A program made the translations under genes and the position numbers. Positions 31,678-39,778 of a stretch of 39,896 bases of DNA are shown here, piece by piece. The stretch is from Anaerolineales bacterium (GTDB lineage Bacteria > Chloroflexota > Anaerolineae > Anaerolineales > UBA6668), in NCBI GenBank assembly GCA_020630175.1, contig JAHDBW010000007.1, forward strand, positions 1-39,896, given 5' to 3'. The notes beneath the pieces were generated by a model. The model made no database searches. It had not been told where the DNA came from and saw only the letters and a program-made list of their open reading frames with translations. Position 1 is the first letter of the stretch. Each line of letters opens with the position of its first letter.

Positions 31678-33663
31678 TTATGGCGCAATATCCCAGACTT
31701 CAATATTCCAAACTGGTGAAGGATGTGTGGCATCAAGCGTGTAGTTCAATACGTCACTCCCGGTGATTGCCAAGCGCTGTCGAAAGAACAGTGGCAGTGA
31801 GGGTAGGTCAGCAGTGAATTGCGCCTGTTGCGCGCTGAGCGCAGCACCGCGTTCTGTGGCAGTCAGCGCCACATCAGCAGCAGCGCAGGCAGCATCGAAT
31901 GTTTCGTTGCTATAGCCAGACGCATTTGAGCCACGGATGTAATCTGAATCGGCAATTTCTGCGGTGGTGTAGAGCGAGCAGCGCGGGTCGCTTGGCAACA
32001 ACCAGCCATAGTGGCCTAAATCATACTGGCGACCAAAAATAATTGAATCTGGCCAGTCAGAGTACATCTTTACAGCAGAATTGTTTTGCACTTCAGCAAA
32101 TACACCACACTCGGCCAAATCTTCAATCACAAGGTTTGCGATTGTTTCGCGTAATTGGCCAGTGTAGCTGGCTGGATAATTGACGTTATAACGCAATGAA
32201 AGCAGCGCCCCGTTCCGGAAGCGAATCCCATTATTATTGACACCATCCCAACCAATTTCATCTAACAAGCGATTGCCGATTGCAGGGGAATAGCGATAGG
32301 TTGTAAGCGCATCTTCGGCATAGTCTGGGTGCGTGCTAGGCATAAAGACATTAGCAACTTCACCCTGACCCCATTGCACCGCATCAACCAGTGATTGGCG
32401 GTCAATACAGTGGGCTAGCGCCTGCCGAAGTTCTGGCTCGGTAAACACATCACGACCCGCAACACTGCGGTAGTAAAGCCCGGGCAGTGCCCCAAAGTCA
32501 ATCGCTTCGTATAGAGGTCCGGTTACAAATTGCAAGGAGAGCGCGCCCGCATCTGCGGCTGGCGCAATGATCTCCATTTGGCTTTCCCAGGCATTCCAAG
32601 CGTCACGCACTGCAACATCACAGGTGCCAGAAATCACACGCCGTGCCGCTTGCGTTTCATCGGCAACAAATTCAACCCGCACTTCTGTCAAATGCGGTAA
32701 GCCCTCAGCCTGTCGATGATAAAAGGGATTTGGCGTAAAACGAATATAGTCGCCCGGCTGCCATTCAGCCACTTGAAAAGCGCCCCAACCCAACGGTGCT
32801 AAATTCACGGCCGAGTCGTTACGCAATTCTTCGGGTGTCAGGTCGGCATAGAGATGGGTTGGCAACGGCTCAAAAAACACGCGTTGATAGTCTTTATTGA
32901 AAAAGCCTGCTGCACCACGCCACTGCGTTGTTAGCGTATCTAGCGCCGTGTAGCTATCTGTGCGATTGGCAATGAACCGATCAAGATGCGGGCTAGTTTC
33001 TTCGTTTAGGATTTCAAATCCTAAAATCGAATCTTGCGCAGTCAGCGGTGTGCCATCGGACCACATTACCTCTGGCAGCAAACTAAATTCAGCCACTAGC
33101 TGAACGGTCTCTACAATTTCGCCTTCTAGTGCTTCGGCAATTTCAAGATCTGGCGTCCAGTACTTCACGCCACCTTCTAAAAAGACCAATGCATTATCGG
33201 CTGTCACTATCGGCTGGCCGGGCAACACACGGACGGTCTCTAAACGCGCTTTGCCGTTTTCAAAGGTCGGCAGCGTTTCTAGAATAACCGGCTGCAGCCC
33301 AAATTCACGCGTTTCATAAGGACCATCGCGCAGCAGTTCTTGTAAATGCCCCCACCCTTGGCCCGCTGCAGAGTAAATGTACAGCGATTCAGGTTCAGTT
33401 TGAACACAAAGCGTCAACGGTTTTGGCACTGGCGTTGCAGTCGGTGCAGGCGTGTTTGTTGGTGGCACTTCCGTTGGAATTGCGGTTTCTGTCGGTGGCA
33501 CTTGCGTTGTTATCGTCTCTAGCTCTTGGGTTGCAACAATGGCAACTTCAGTTGGCGGTTCAACAGGAGCAGGCGTACAAGCACTAGCAAGTGCTGCAGC
33601 AAAGCTACAGACAAGCAGCAGCGCTGCAGTTTTTACAGGGGTCAGCTGGTTAAGATTAATCAT
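31678..33663 (-). CDS. Second peptide-type substrate-binding lipoprotein
   Basis: Solute-binding protein of family 5, 661 residues. The signal peptide ends at the lipobox Cys29 (ALASAC). A Thr/Pro/Glu-rich flexible linker (about 33-83, with repeated PTE and PTNTPAPT words) takes the place of the Ala-rich stalk seen in its neighbour. The binding domain has VMWSDGTPLTAQDSILGFEIL, PHLTEVRVEFVADETQAARRVISGTCDVAV and ELRQALAHCIDRQSLV blocks. I chose ATG 33663; a TTG three codons upstream is also possible. It is the more distant paralogue of the other binding protein and may feed the same permease or act as a separate sensor. Confidence 0.9.
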   Translation of the reverse strand: MINLNQLTPVKTAALLLVCSFAAALASACTPAPVEPPTEVAIVATQELETITTQVPPTETAIPTEVPPTNTPAPTATPVPKPLTLCVQTEPESLYIYSAAGQGWGHLQELLRDGPYETREFGLQPVILETLPTFENGKARLETVRVLPGQPIVTADNALVFLEGGVKYWTPDLEIAEALEGEIVETVQLVAEFSLLPEVMWSDGTPLTAQDSILGFEILNEETSPHLDRFIANRTDSYTALDTLTTQWRGAAGFFNKDYQRVFFEPLPTHLYADLTPEELRNDSAVNLAPLGWGAFQVAEWQPGDYIRFTPNPFYHRQAEGLPHLTEVRVEFVADETQAARRVISGTCDVAVRDAWNAWESQMEIIAPAADAGALSLQFVTGPLYEAIDFGALPGLYYRSVAGRDVFTEPELRQALAHCIDRQSLVDAVQWGQGEVANVFMPSTHPDYAEDALTTYRYSPAIGNRLLDEIGWDGVNNNGIRFRNGALLSLRYNVNYPASYTGQLRETIANLVIEDLAECGVFAEVQNNSAVKMYSDWPDSIIFGRQYDLGHYGWLLPSDPRCSLYTTAEIADSDYIRGSNASGYSNETFDAACAAADVALTATERGAALSAQQAQFTADLPSLPLFFRQRLAITGSDVLNYTLDATHPSPVWNIEVWDIAP

Positions 33664-33731
33664 CGGGAACAAATTTTATCATTCACGATGCTGCAATTCT
33701 TGTAGGATTTATGCGTAGCAGATGTGTAAAT

Positions 33732-33764
33732 AAAAAAGCCAACGCGTGCTGCGTTGGCTTTTTT
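33732..33764 (-). terminator. bidirectional terminator after the HtrA-like gene
   Basis: A perfect 14-bp stem (AAAAAAGCCAACGC, 5-base loop, complement) has A and T runs forming its outer part, so it can work on both strands. It lies 22 bases after the protease stop on the minus strand. Confidence 0.9.
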
Positions 33765-33785
33765 CAGTTGAACGCTAAGTTCAGA

Positions 33786-35168
33786 CTACGGTCGCGCCCC
33801 AAGTGTTACTGGAATATCGATTTCTGTGCCGCCGCGCAACACGCGCAATGTTACTGTTTGCCCTACATCGGCGTTATTGACGAGATAGCTAATCAACTCA
33901 GAAAAGTCCTTAACCGGGTTACCGTCAATGGCAATAATGAAATCCCCACCCCGACCGAGACCCTGAATCCCACTAGGCTCTGAGCCAGCAATGATCCCAG
34001 CAGCCGCAGACGGGCTATTTGGCACCACATTGACCACATACACCCCACTTCGATTGGGCAAGCCTAACGCATCCATTTCCGGCAATGTCAGATCGCTGGA
34101 GCTTTGACTGCTAATTCCTAAGTAAGAGTAGGTGAACTGTCCATTGGCAATCAGACTGGGCACAATCCGACGCACTGTGTTGGCCGAGATTGTAAATCCG
34201 ACGCCAGAATTCACGCCGGTTTCACTCACAATCGCTTTGTTTACGCCCAGCACTTCGCCGTTTAGGTTGATCAGCGGTCCGCCAGAATTACCGGGGTTGA
34301 TGGCAGCATCCGTCTGGATAATGTCTGGCGCAGAAAAGCGCCCGCCTTCAGGCGAAACCCGTCCAGACAGCGTGCGGCCTAGCCCACTCACAATTCCCGT
34401 AGTCATTGTGCCAGCCAGCCCAAAAGGATTACCAATCGCGACCACGCGTTGCCCCACTTGGATTTGATCTGAATTTGCAAGCGGCAAAGGTTGCGTGCCA
34501 GCGGGATACGTATCCACTTGAATAACGGCCAGATCGGCTGTTTCGTCTGCCCCTAGAAAACGCGCCGGTTGCTTGGTGCCATCAGAAAAGGTCACTTCGA
34601 TGTAATCTGCGCCCGCCACAACGTGATTATTAGTCACGATACGGCCTTCTGCGTCATACAACCAACCTGTGCCTTGTCCCTCACCCTGCGTTGCCGCAAA
34701 GACATAAATTGACACAACCGACGGGTTCAACCGATTGTAAAGATCAACAAAAACTGAGCCCTGCAATGGATCGGCCTGCAACGGTTGCGCTGTCGGAAGC
34801 GGGCTTTCGGTTGGTGGCGCGTCGCTCACCACTTCCGATTCAATTTCAGCGTCTACCACTGTGGCTGCAATGGTAATTGGCTCTGGGTTATTGTTGCTAT
34901 CCGTCACAACGGTTGCAACGGCCTCATCATTCAGCGGCACGGCAACTGGTTCTGTAATGATGACTTCTGGCTCTGGTAATAGCGCTGTTGGCAATATTGG
35001 CGCAGATTCAGCTGCTTCAAACGCTTCATTCTGGGCTCGCACCGTTCCGGCAACACGCGTTTCAATGCTAGCAACTTGTGTCGCAACCGCGCCACAGGCT
35101 AAAGACGCCAAGGCGAACACAATAATCGTAAAAGTTGGAATAGTTTTTTTTCGTGAAGGTAGTTTCAT
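33786..35168 (-). CDS. HtrA/DegP-like serine protease lipoprotein with PDZ domain
   Basis: Envelope quality-control protease, 460 residues from ATG 35168. The signal peptide ends with the lipobox LASLAC (Cys25). A long variable linker (about 30-135, rich in Val, Pro, Glu and Thr) tethers the trypsin-like domain. The triad is His182 (TNNHVV), Asp212 (TADLAV) and Ser295 (NPGNSGGP), with the usual GTGWLYD and VAIGNPFGLAGTMTTGIVSGLGR blocks. One PDZ domain follows (about 345-455: LGISSQ, SGVYVVNVVPNSPSAAAGI, GGDFIIAIDG). A longer frame from 35201 would put non-hydrophobic residues before the signal, so the internal ATG is preferred. No Shine-Dalgarno is visible. It ends at a strong terminator and appears monocistronic. 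Confidence 0.94.
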   Translation of the reverse strand: MKLPSRKKTIPTFTIIVFALASLACGAVATQVASIETRVAGTVRAQNEAFEAAESAPILPTALLPEPEVIITEPVAVPLNDEAVATVVTDSNNNPEPITIAATVVDAEIESEVVSDAPPTESPLPTAQPLQADPLQGSVFVDLYNRLNPSVVSIYVFAATQGEGQGTGWLYDAEGRIVTNNHVVAGADYIEVTFSDGTKQPARFLGADETADLAVIQVDTYPAGTQPLPLANSDQIQVGQRVVAIGNPFGLAGTMTTGIVSGLGRTLSGRVSPEGGRFSAPDIIQTDAAINPGNSGGPLINLNGEVLGVNKAIVSETGVNSGVGFTISANTVRRIVPSLIANGQFTYSYLGISSQSSSDLTLPEMDALGLPNRSGVYVVNVVPNSPSAAAGIIAGSEPSGIQGLGRGGDFIIAIDGNPVKDFSELISYLVNNADVGQTVTLRVLRGGTEIDIPVTLGARP

Positions 35169-35290
35169 AAGTAAAAGATGTAAGCAGTTACAAGCAAACA
35201 AAATATTTAGCTTGGTGCGCTGCTATTGAAACCTTAACAACCCAAAGTAAGCTTGTAATGAGTGCAGGCTATGAACGCTATGAAAACAAA

Positions 35291-35318
35291 CACCCCCGTT
35301 CAACAAGCAACGGGGGTG
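35291..35318 (-). terminator. rho-independent terminator of the dnaJ-type gene
   Basis: A perfect 10-bp GC-rich stem (CACCCCCGTT, 8-base loop, AACGGGGGTG) is followed on the minus strand by TTTGTTTTC. It lies 34 bases after the co-chaperone stop codon. Confidence 0.85.
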
Positions 35319-35352
35319 CAAATAGCAAACAAATATCAACCGTTAGGCAGTG

Positions 35353-36297
35353 TTAGTCGCGTAACTCAGCCAACTGAGCAATTAGCGTTTTCTCTGCTTC
35401 AGTGAGATTGGCGGGCAGTTTGACGTTGAGCGTCGCATACAGATCACCAATTTCATCCTTCGTGCGCATTTTAGGCAGCCCCTTACCGCGCAACCGCATC
35501 TTACGGCCGTTCTGGCTTTCGGCAGGCACGCGCAATGTCACATCGCCGTTTAGCGTTGGCACGGTAATTTCACCACCCAGCAAGGCTGTGTACAAATTTA
35601 CGGGCACCTCAACATACAAATTTGCGTCTTTGCGCGTAAATGTGGCGTGCGGTTTTACTTTAACTTTCAGGAATAAATCGCCAGCCTGTGCATTGATGCC
35701 CGGTTGCCCTTCACCTTTCACGCGCACTTTTGTGCCCGTTTTTGCGCCTTTGGGGATTTTGATCGAGATTGTCCGGTCGCCTTTTTGTAAGCGGCGGACG
35801 CTGCCATTGGCAACTTCTTCAAGGGTTATTTCTACATCTTGCGTGATGTCTTGGCCTTTTTGCTGCCGAACTTGCTGTGCCCCGCCGGGTTGGCCTGCGC
35901 CGCCCATGCCATTGAAAAACTGGTCAAAGAAAGATGAGTAACCAGACGCTGAGCCGCCAGCCCCGCCAAACAAGTCACTTAGATCACCAAAATCAAATTG
36001 CGCGCCACCAGCCCCTGGGTGCCCGCCAAATCCGCCGAAAGGGCCACCAGCCCCGCCACCAGACTGTTGATAGCGATGCCAATTAGAGCCGAGCATGTCG
36101 TACTTTTGGCGCTTTTCAGCGTCACTTAGCACTTCATAAGCTTCATTTACTTCTTTGAATTTGTCTTCTGAAACAGGGTCATCAGGATTTAAATCAGGAT
36201 GATATTGGCGCGCCAATTTGCGGAAAGCCGTCTTAATGTCTTTATCTGAGGCCTTTTTACTGACACCCAGTACTTCGTAGTAGTCCTTATAATCCAT
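35353..36297 (-). CDS. DnaJ-type co-chaperone without zinc finger (CbpA-like)
   Basis: Hsp40 co-chaperone that stimulates DnaK ATPase activity. The 314-residue protein has a J domain (4-68) with the essential HPD at 33-35, a Gly/Phe-rich region (about 75-150) and two C-terminal substrate-binding beta domains (about 155-305: [54 protein letters not shown]). The CXXCXGXG zinc motifs of type I DnaJ are absent, so this is a type II (DnaJ B/CbpA) protein. ATG 36297 is chosen because [11 protein letters not shown] is the standard J-domain start; an upstream frame to 36354 adds unrelated residues. No dnaK or grpE is in the window. Confidence 0.95.
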   Translation of the reverse strand: MDYKDYYEVLGVSKKASDKDIKTAFRKLARQYHPDLNPDDPVSEDKFKEVNEAYEVLSDAEKRQKYDMLGSNWHRYQQSGGGAGGPFGGFGGHPGAGGAQFDFGDLSDLFGGAGGSASGYSSFFDQFFNGMGGAGQPGGAQQVRQQKGQDITQDVEITLEEVANGSVRRLQKGDRTISIKIPKGAKTGTKVRVKGEGQPGINAQAGDLFLKVKVKPHATFTRKDANLYVEVPVNLYTALLGGEITVPTLNGDVTLRVPAESQNGRKMRLRGKGLPKMRTKDEIGDLYATLNVKLPANLTEAEKTLIAQLAELRD

Positions 36298-36478
36298 AAA
36301 ATTACAATCAATTTGGTGGCTTGTGCAAAACAAGCAAGCGTAGACCGTTGCCAATCCAATACTTATTACGGTCAGGCGATTAGTGCGTCGTATGTTAAAT
36401 AGAACAGCAATTTACGACTGTTTCTATCATAACTGAAGACTATAAAAGAAATGTAAGCGCTCTTTGGGGAAAAGTAAT

Positions 36479-37447
36479 TTATAACCAGAGCCGCATCCAA
36501 GTGAGCGTTCTGGTGGGTTCAAAACGATATTGATACAGCACATCAACGCCTTGCCCCTTTGGATATTCTAAACGAATAGGCCAAGACCGTGAGCCAATGC
36601 GGCGTAAACCACGCACCACAAGCCGCGGCAGCATATAGTCTTCATGTTCTGGGGTAGCCACAATCCGAATATGCGTCATGGCTCCCGCAGAGAATTTCAA
36701 CCGCATCCAGCCATCTAGCTGCGCGCTTGAGCCAACACCCCAACGTTCGTCTAGTTTGCCACCCAACACTGCCGCAATTGACTTGCGCCAATTGGGCTTG
36801 AACTGAGATTTAGAAAGTGGATACATCCAATTGGCACCGTGCTTACGCTGTGCTTGAATTAGCGCATGCTCGGCTTGCCAATCTTCATTCCGCAACAGGC
36901 GAACGCCAGACTTTTTTGGAAAGCGCCACTCTGGAATTGCATAGCTACGCCTTTCCCACGTTGTAAACGTGCCGAGTTCTTTAAAGCCAAGCTCTTTATA
37001 CAGTGCAATTGCACCTTGGTTGTAATCATCAACTTGCAGCGTGATCACACGCCCTTCATGCTTGCGGACGGTTTGAATAGCAGCCAACATCAGTTCGCGC
37101 GCAATACCACGCCGTCGGAACTCTGGATGCACCGCAACGTTGGCAATGAGCCAGGCTTTGCTACGCCCGCCAGCGGGTTGGACGCCCACATTCCCAATGA
37201 GGCGGCCATTTTCTATACAAACATAGCCTTGTTGCCAATTGAGCGCCTCGCCAAACAAATGCATCAGCCACAACACAGGACCGCTCCTGCTTAGCAAGCG
37301 CATTTCTTCTAAGTAACGGCGGCCGGCACTATCTAAGGTATCTGCAAAGCACAGTTCAATGAGGTTCGCGAGATGATGCAAGTCCCGGTGCATATTGACC
37401 GGCCGGATCACGCTTTCTGTTGCGCGCGGGGCAGTGATGACTGTCAT
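36479..37447 (-). CDS. GNAT-family acetyltransferase with extra C-terminal domain
   Basis: A 322-residue protein. The N-terminal half (about 13-165) is a clear GNAT domain with strand NVAVHPEF and the acetyl-CoA-binding RRRGIA at 111-116, followed by VITLQVDDYNQGAIALYKELGF. The C-terminal half (about 175-322) lacks a second acetyl-CoA signature and may be a degenerate GNAT repeat or a substrate-recognition domain; it contains a Trp/Arg-rich central region. The substrate is unknown. The gene starts 3 bases after the DUF951 gene ends, so the two are cotranscribed, probably from a leaderless promoter at 37661. The start is ATG 37447. Confidence 0.85.
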   Translation of the reverse strand: MTVITAPRATESVIRPVNMHRDLHHLANLIELCFADTLDSAGRRYLEEMRLLSRSGPVLWLMHLFGEALNWQQGYVCIENGRLIGNVGVQPAGGRSKAWLIANVAVHPEFRRRGIARELMLAAIQTVRKHEGRVITLQVDDYNQGAIALYKELGFKELGTFTTWERRSYAIPEWRFPKKSGVRLLRNEDWQAEHALIQAQRKHGANWMYPLSKSQFKPNWRKSIAAVLGGKLDERWGVGSSAQLDGWMRLKFSAGAMTHIRIVATPEHEDYMLPRLVVRGLRRIGSRSWPIRLEYPKGQGVDVLYQYRFEPTRTLTWMRLWL

Positions 37448-37450
37448 GAC

Positions 37451-37654
37451 TTAGCGTCCCAGATCCACATCACGATTAAGGATTTTTTTGAGGCGTTTTT
37501 CAAACTTACTACGTGGCAATAACACGCGGCGCGTGCACCCAACGCATTCCAAGCCAATATCTGCACCAATCCGGGTAACTTTCCATTCAAAGCTCCCACA
37601 CGGATGTTGTTTACGCATTTGCACGCGGTCTTCAATCTGTACATCAATCGGCAT
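37451..37654 (-). CDS. DUF951 family small protein
   Basis: A 67-residue basic protein of the DUF951 family (B. subtilis YyzM is a member). The family core is complete: VQMRKQHPCGSFEWKVTRIG and ADIGLECVGCTRRVLLPR, with Cys19, Cys37 and Cys40 arranged like a small metal-binding or nucleic-acid-binding fold, followed by a basic C-terminal helix (KFEKRLKKIL). The molecular function of the family is not established. ATG 37654 gives the standard N-terminus MPIDVQ; longer frames to 37759 are not conserved in kind and would overlap the promoter. A TATAAT box ends 6 bases upstream of the ATG, predicting a leaderless mRNA. Confidence 0.88.
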   Translation of the reverse strand: MPIDVQIEDRVQMRKQHPCGSFEWKVTRIGADIGLECVGCTRRVLLPRSKFEKRLKKILNRDVDLGR

Positions 37655-37660
37655 ACTGTG

Positions 37661-37666
37661 ATTATA
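37661..37666 (-). promoter_or_regulatory. -10 box of a leaderless promoter for DUF951
   Basis: A perfect TATAAT on the minus strand is followed by 6 bases and then the ATG of the DUF951 gene. A start 7 bases past the box would fall on the A of the ATG. The -35 match is weak (TTTGTC at 16 bases spacing). Confidence 0.6.
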
Positions 37667-37844
37667 GGGCAATTTGTAGCAGACAAATCTATAGATAAGC
37701 ACAACTGTCCCAATATTTTTGACAGCATTACTTATAACGTGTGCCATGCGTTGGGGCACATGCTGCTACCGATGGATTTCATTCTGCTAACCAGACCAAT
37801 TGCAATATGTGCTCACACACTTATAACCACAAACCAACAATTTG

Positions 37845-37862
37845 TATAATAACGACTATAAT
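37845..37862 (+). promoter_or_regulatory. twin -10 boxes upstream of the HD-domain gene
   Basis: Two perfect TATAAT hexamers lie at 37845-37850 and 37857-37862. The second predicts a start near 37869, the first base of a dyad. No good -35 hexamer was found for either (CCAACA at 37834 is the nearest at 17-base spacing). Confidence 0.55.
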
Positions 37863-37868
37863 TTAAGA

Positions 37869-37894
37869 CAGCATGCACAATTTAACGCATGCTG
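37869..37894 (+). promoter_or_regulatory. dyad at the predicted transcription start of the HD gene
   Basis: A perfect 8+8 inverted repeat (CAGCATGC, 10-base spacer, GCATGCTG) begins where transcription from the second TATAAT is expected to start. It could be an operator or a 5'-terminal mRNA hairpin. Confidence 0.55.
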
Positions 37895-37906
37895 TACTGC
37901 ACAATC

Positions 37907-38422
37907 ATGATCTTTTACCGTGTTCGACAGTTTTTGCAGGCACTAACAGCCCAACTTGATGTCACGCAGTCGCAATCGATTGCAGACTTACTTGGGCCAG
38001 ATCTGACACCGATTTTTGAGCGCTTGAGCCGCGATGAGCAATATCATGCGTGGTGCGTTTGGCAAGACGTGTTGCAATCCAACGCCGATCAAGATTTACA
38101 GCAAGCCGCCTTGTTGCACGACTGTGGCAAAGCTGAGATGCCGCTAACCTTGCTTGACCGCACATGGATTGTGATTGGTAAGACATTTTTCAAATCACAG
38201 TTAAAGCGCTGGGCGCAAGAAGATGTGCGTACAACCCGCTGGCAACGTCCATTTGTGTGCGCCGCCCTGCATCCGAAATGGGGTGCAGATCTAGCCGCTA
38301 ACGCAAACGCCAATGCAAAGGTCGTTTGGCTTATTGCGCATCATCAAGATGCACCGCATAACATTCCAGCCGCTTACAAAGCAGACTACAGCATTCTTGT
38401 AGCTGCAGACAATCGGCACTGA
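37907..38422 (+). CDS. HD-domain protein (putative metal-dependent phosphohydrolase)
   Basis: A 171-residue soluble protein. The HD core motif is LLHDCGK (about 70-76), and downstream His residues in AALHPKWGAD and IAHHQD complete a likely metal site. The basic N-terminus IFYRVRQFLQAL and the RWQRPFVCAALHPKWG block are features I associate with a Chloroflexota HD family of unknown substrate. ATG 37907 is preferred because it begins with this conserved stretch; ATG 37889 lies inside the upstream dyad. No Shine-Dalgarno is seen for either. It is divergent from DUF951 and 45 bases upstream of the FAS1-LysM gene, which has its own Shine-Dalgarno. Confidence 0.8.
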   Translation: MIFYRVRQFLQALTAQLDVTQSQSIADLLGPDLTPIFERLSRDEQYHAWCVWQDVLQSNADQDLQQAALLHDCGKAEMPLTLLDRTWIVIGKTFFKSQLKRWAQEDVRTTRWQRPFVCAALHPKWGADLAANANANAKVVWLIAHHQDAPHNIPAAYKADYSILVAADNRH

Positions 38423-38467
38423 TAGAGAATTCGCATCACCACGATGCACAAAGAGACAGGAAGACTC

Positions 38468-39673
38468 ATGGCATTTATTCGTAGTAAAGTATTTCGGAAT
38501 ATCGCAGCATTTTTGATCTTGCTCGGCGTTGCAGCTACAGCAGCACCGCAATTGGAAGATCGGCTCACACCGCAAGCAACAGGCGCAACTATTGGGGACG
38601 TGCTACGTCATCAAGGCAATTTTTCAATTTTGCTACAAGCGCTAGAGGCCGCGAATTTGGCATCCGCGATTGACGCGCCCGGCAGCCTAACCATTTTTGC
38701 CCCAACCGATTCAGCATTTAATGCCTTGCCGCCCGGCCAGCTAGAAGCGTTATTGGCAGACCCTAATGCGCTGTATAACGCGCTGAGCTTACACATTGTG
38801 CCAGGCAAATTTGATCTGCAATCGCTCACCACGGTTTCTCATCTACCAACCCAAAGCGGCCAAGCGCTATTCTTCAATATGATTGATGGCGTTTTACTCA
38901 TCAACAATGGTCAACTTTCTCAAGCGAACCTAGAAGCCGCTAACGGCATTGTGCACGTGGTAAACGTCGTCTTGACAATGGATGAACCGGCCCCACCGCC
39001 ACTGCCGGAAGTACAGCCAACTGCGGCTCCAGCGCCGGTCATCGCGCCACCGCCTGCCACGCAAACGTATGTTGTGCAACCGGGCGAATGGCTTTGGAAA
39101 ATCGCTCGGCGGTATGGGCTATCGCTTGACCAGTTGATTGATCTAAACCCAGCATTGCAAGAAAATCCAAACTACGTGCGTGAGGGACAAGTTCTCAACA
39201 TTACTGGCGCGCCAAGCGCACCGCCGGTGGTTACAGACCAAACAATTAGTAGTATGGCTGCCGGTGCCCCACAAGGCGCTAGTATTACCCGCTTGCTTGC
39301 CAGTAACGCCAACTTTGACACGCTCACTGCCGCGCTACGCATTGCCGATCTGCAAGACGTAATGGCGGGGCCGGGGCCACTTACGATGTTCGCGCCAACG
39401 GATGATGCGTTTGCCAAGCTTCCACCAGAAACGTTAGAAGCGTTACTAGCAGATCCAAATCAGCTTCGACGTGTCTTGCAATACCATGTTGTTGCCGGGC
39501 AACTGTATTCTGGTGATGTGGCCAGCGTAGGCACGCTTGCCACCAGTAGCGGCGCGCTTAGCCCAACCGTTACAGGCAATTTACTGCAACTCAATGGGGC
39601 AACCGTTATTGATGCCGATGTACAAGCTGGCAATGGCGTTATTCACGTCATCGATACCGTGCTTGTTCCATAA
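38468..39673 (+). CDS. Secreted FAS1-LysM-FAS1 protein
   Basis: A 401-residue exported protein. A signal peptide (1 to about 26, hydrophobic NIAAFLILLGVAATAA) is followed by a fasciclin domain (41-171), a Pro/Ala linker (172-199), a LysM peptidoglycan/chitin-binding motif (200-246: YVVQPGEWLWKIARRYGLSL and LIDLNPAL), a short linker, and a second fasciclin domain (271-400). Both FAS1 copies keep the H1 block (LTIFAPTDSAF and LTMFAPTDDAF) and the H2-like NGIVHVV and NGVIHVI, indicating internal duplication around the LysM. FAS1 domains mediate adhesion; LysM would fix the protein to the wall. ATG 38468 has AGGA seven bases upstream and is preferred to an ATG at 38444. It ends at a strong terminator. 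Confidence 0.92.
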   Translation: MAFIRSKVFRNIAAFLILLGVAATAAPQLEDRLTPQATGATIGDVLRHQGNFSILLQALEAANLASAIDAPGSLTIFAPTDSAFNALPPGQLEALLADPNALYNALSLHIVPGKFDLQSLTTVSHLPTQSGQALFFNMIDGVLLINNGQLSQANLEAANGIVHVVNVVLTMDEPAPPPLPEVQPTAAPAPVIAPPPATQTYVVQPGEWLWKIARRYGLSLDQLIDLNPALQENPNYVREGQVLNITGAPSAPPVVTDQTISSMAAGAPQGASITRLLASNANFDTLTAALRIADLQDVMAGPGPLTMFAPTDDAFAKLPPETLEALLADPNQLRRVLQYHVVAGQLYSGDVASVGTLATSSGALSPTVTGNLLQLNGATVIDADVQAGNGVIHVIDTVLVP

Positions 39674-39701
39674 ACCAAGCCTGCACATTTCAACTGTAAC
39701 T

Positions 39702-39735
39702 AAAAAGGCGACCGCTGTTAGACGGTCGCCTTTTT
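39702..39735 (+). terminator. bidirectional terminator after the FAS1-LysM gene
   Basis: A perfect 13-bp stem (AAAAAGGCGACCG, 8-base loop, complement) ends in six T on the plus strand. It lies 28 bases after the stop codon. Its A-rich left side would also serve a minus-strand gene entering from the right. Confidence 0.9.
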
Positions 39736-39750
39736 TATTTAATCGTAAGA

Positions 39751-39778
39751 CTGTCATCTGAGTTCTGGGACTCAGTCA
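39751..39778. repeat. short heptamer-phased repeat (CTGNNNN)
   Basis: Units beginning CTG at 39751, 39758 and 39765 are followed by TCAGTCA at 39772. The centre can form a 6-bp hairpin (CTGAGT/ACTCAG, 39758-39775). It is the same type as the arrays near dnaG and glmU. Confidence 0.5.

Noticed and set aside
31501-31719. 72-codon open frame on the plus strand in the binding-protein leader region
   Set aside because: No ribosome-binding site, no recognisable domain, overlap with the end of the second binding-protein gene, and composition like the surrounding noncoding DNA.
35402-35941. 179-codon frame antisense to the dnaJ-type gene
   Set aside because: Lies wholly inside a complete co-chaperone gene; long antisense frames are expected from its codon bias.
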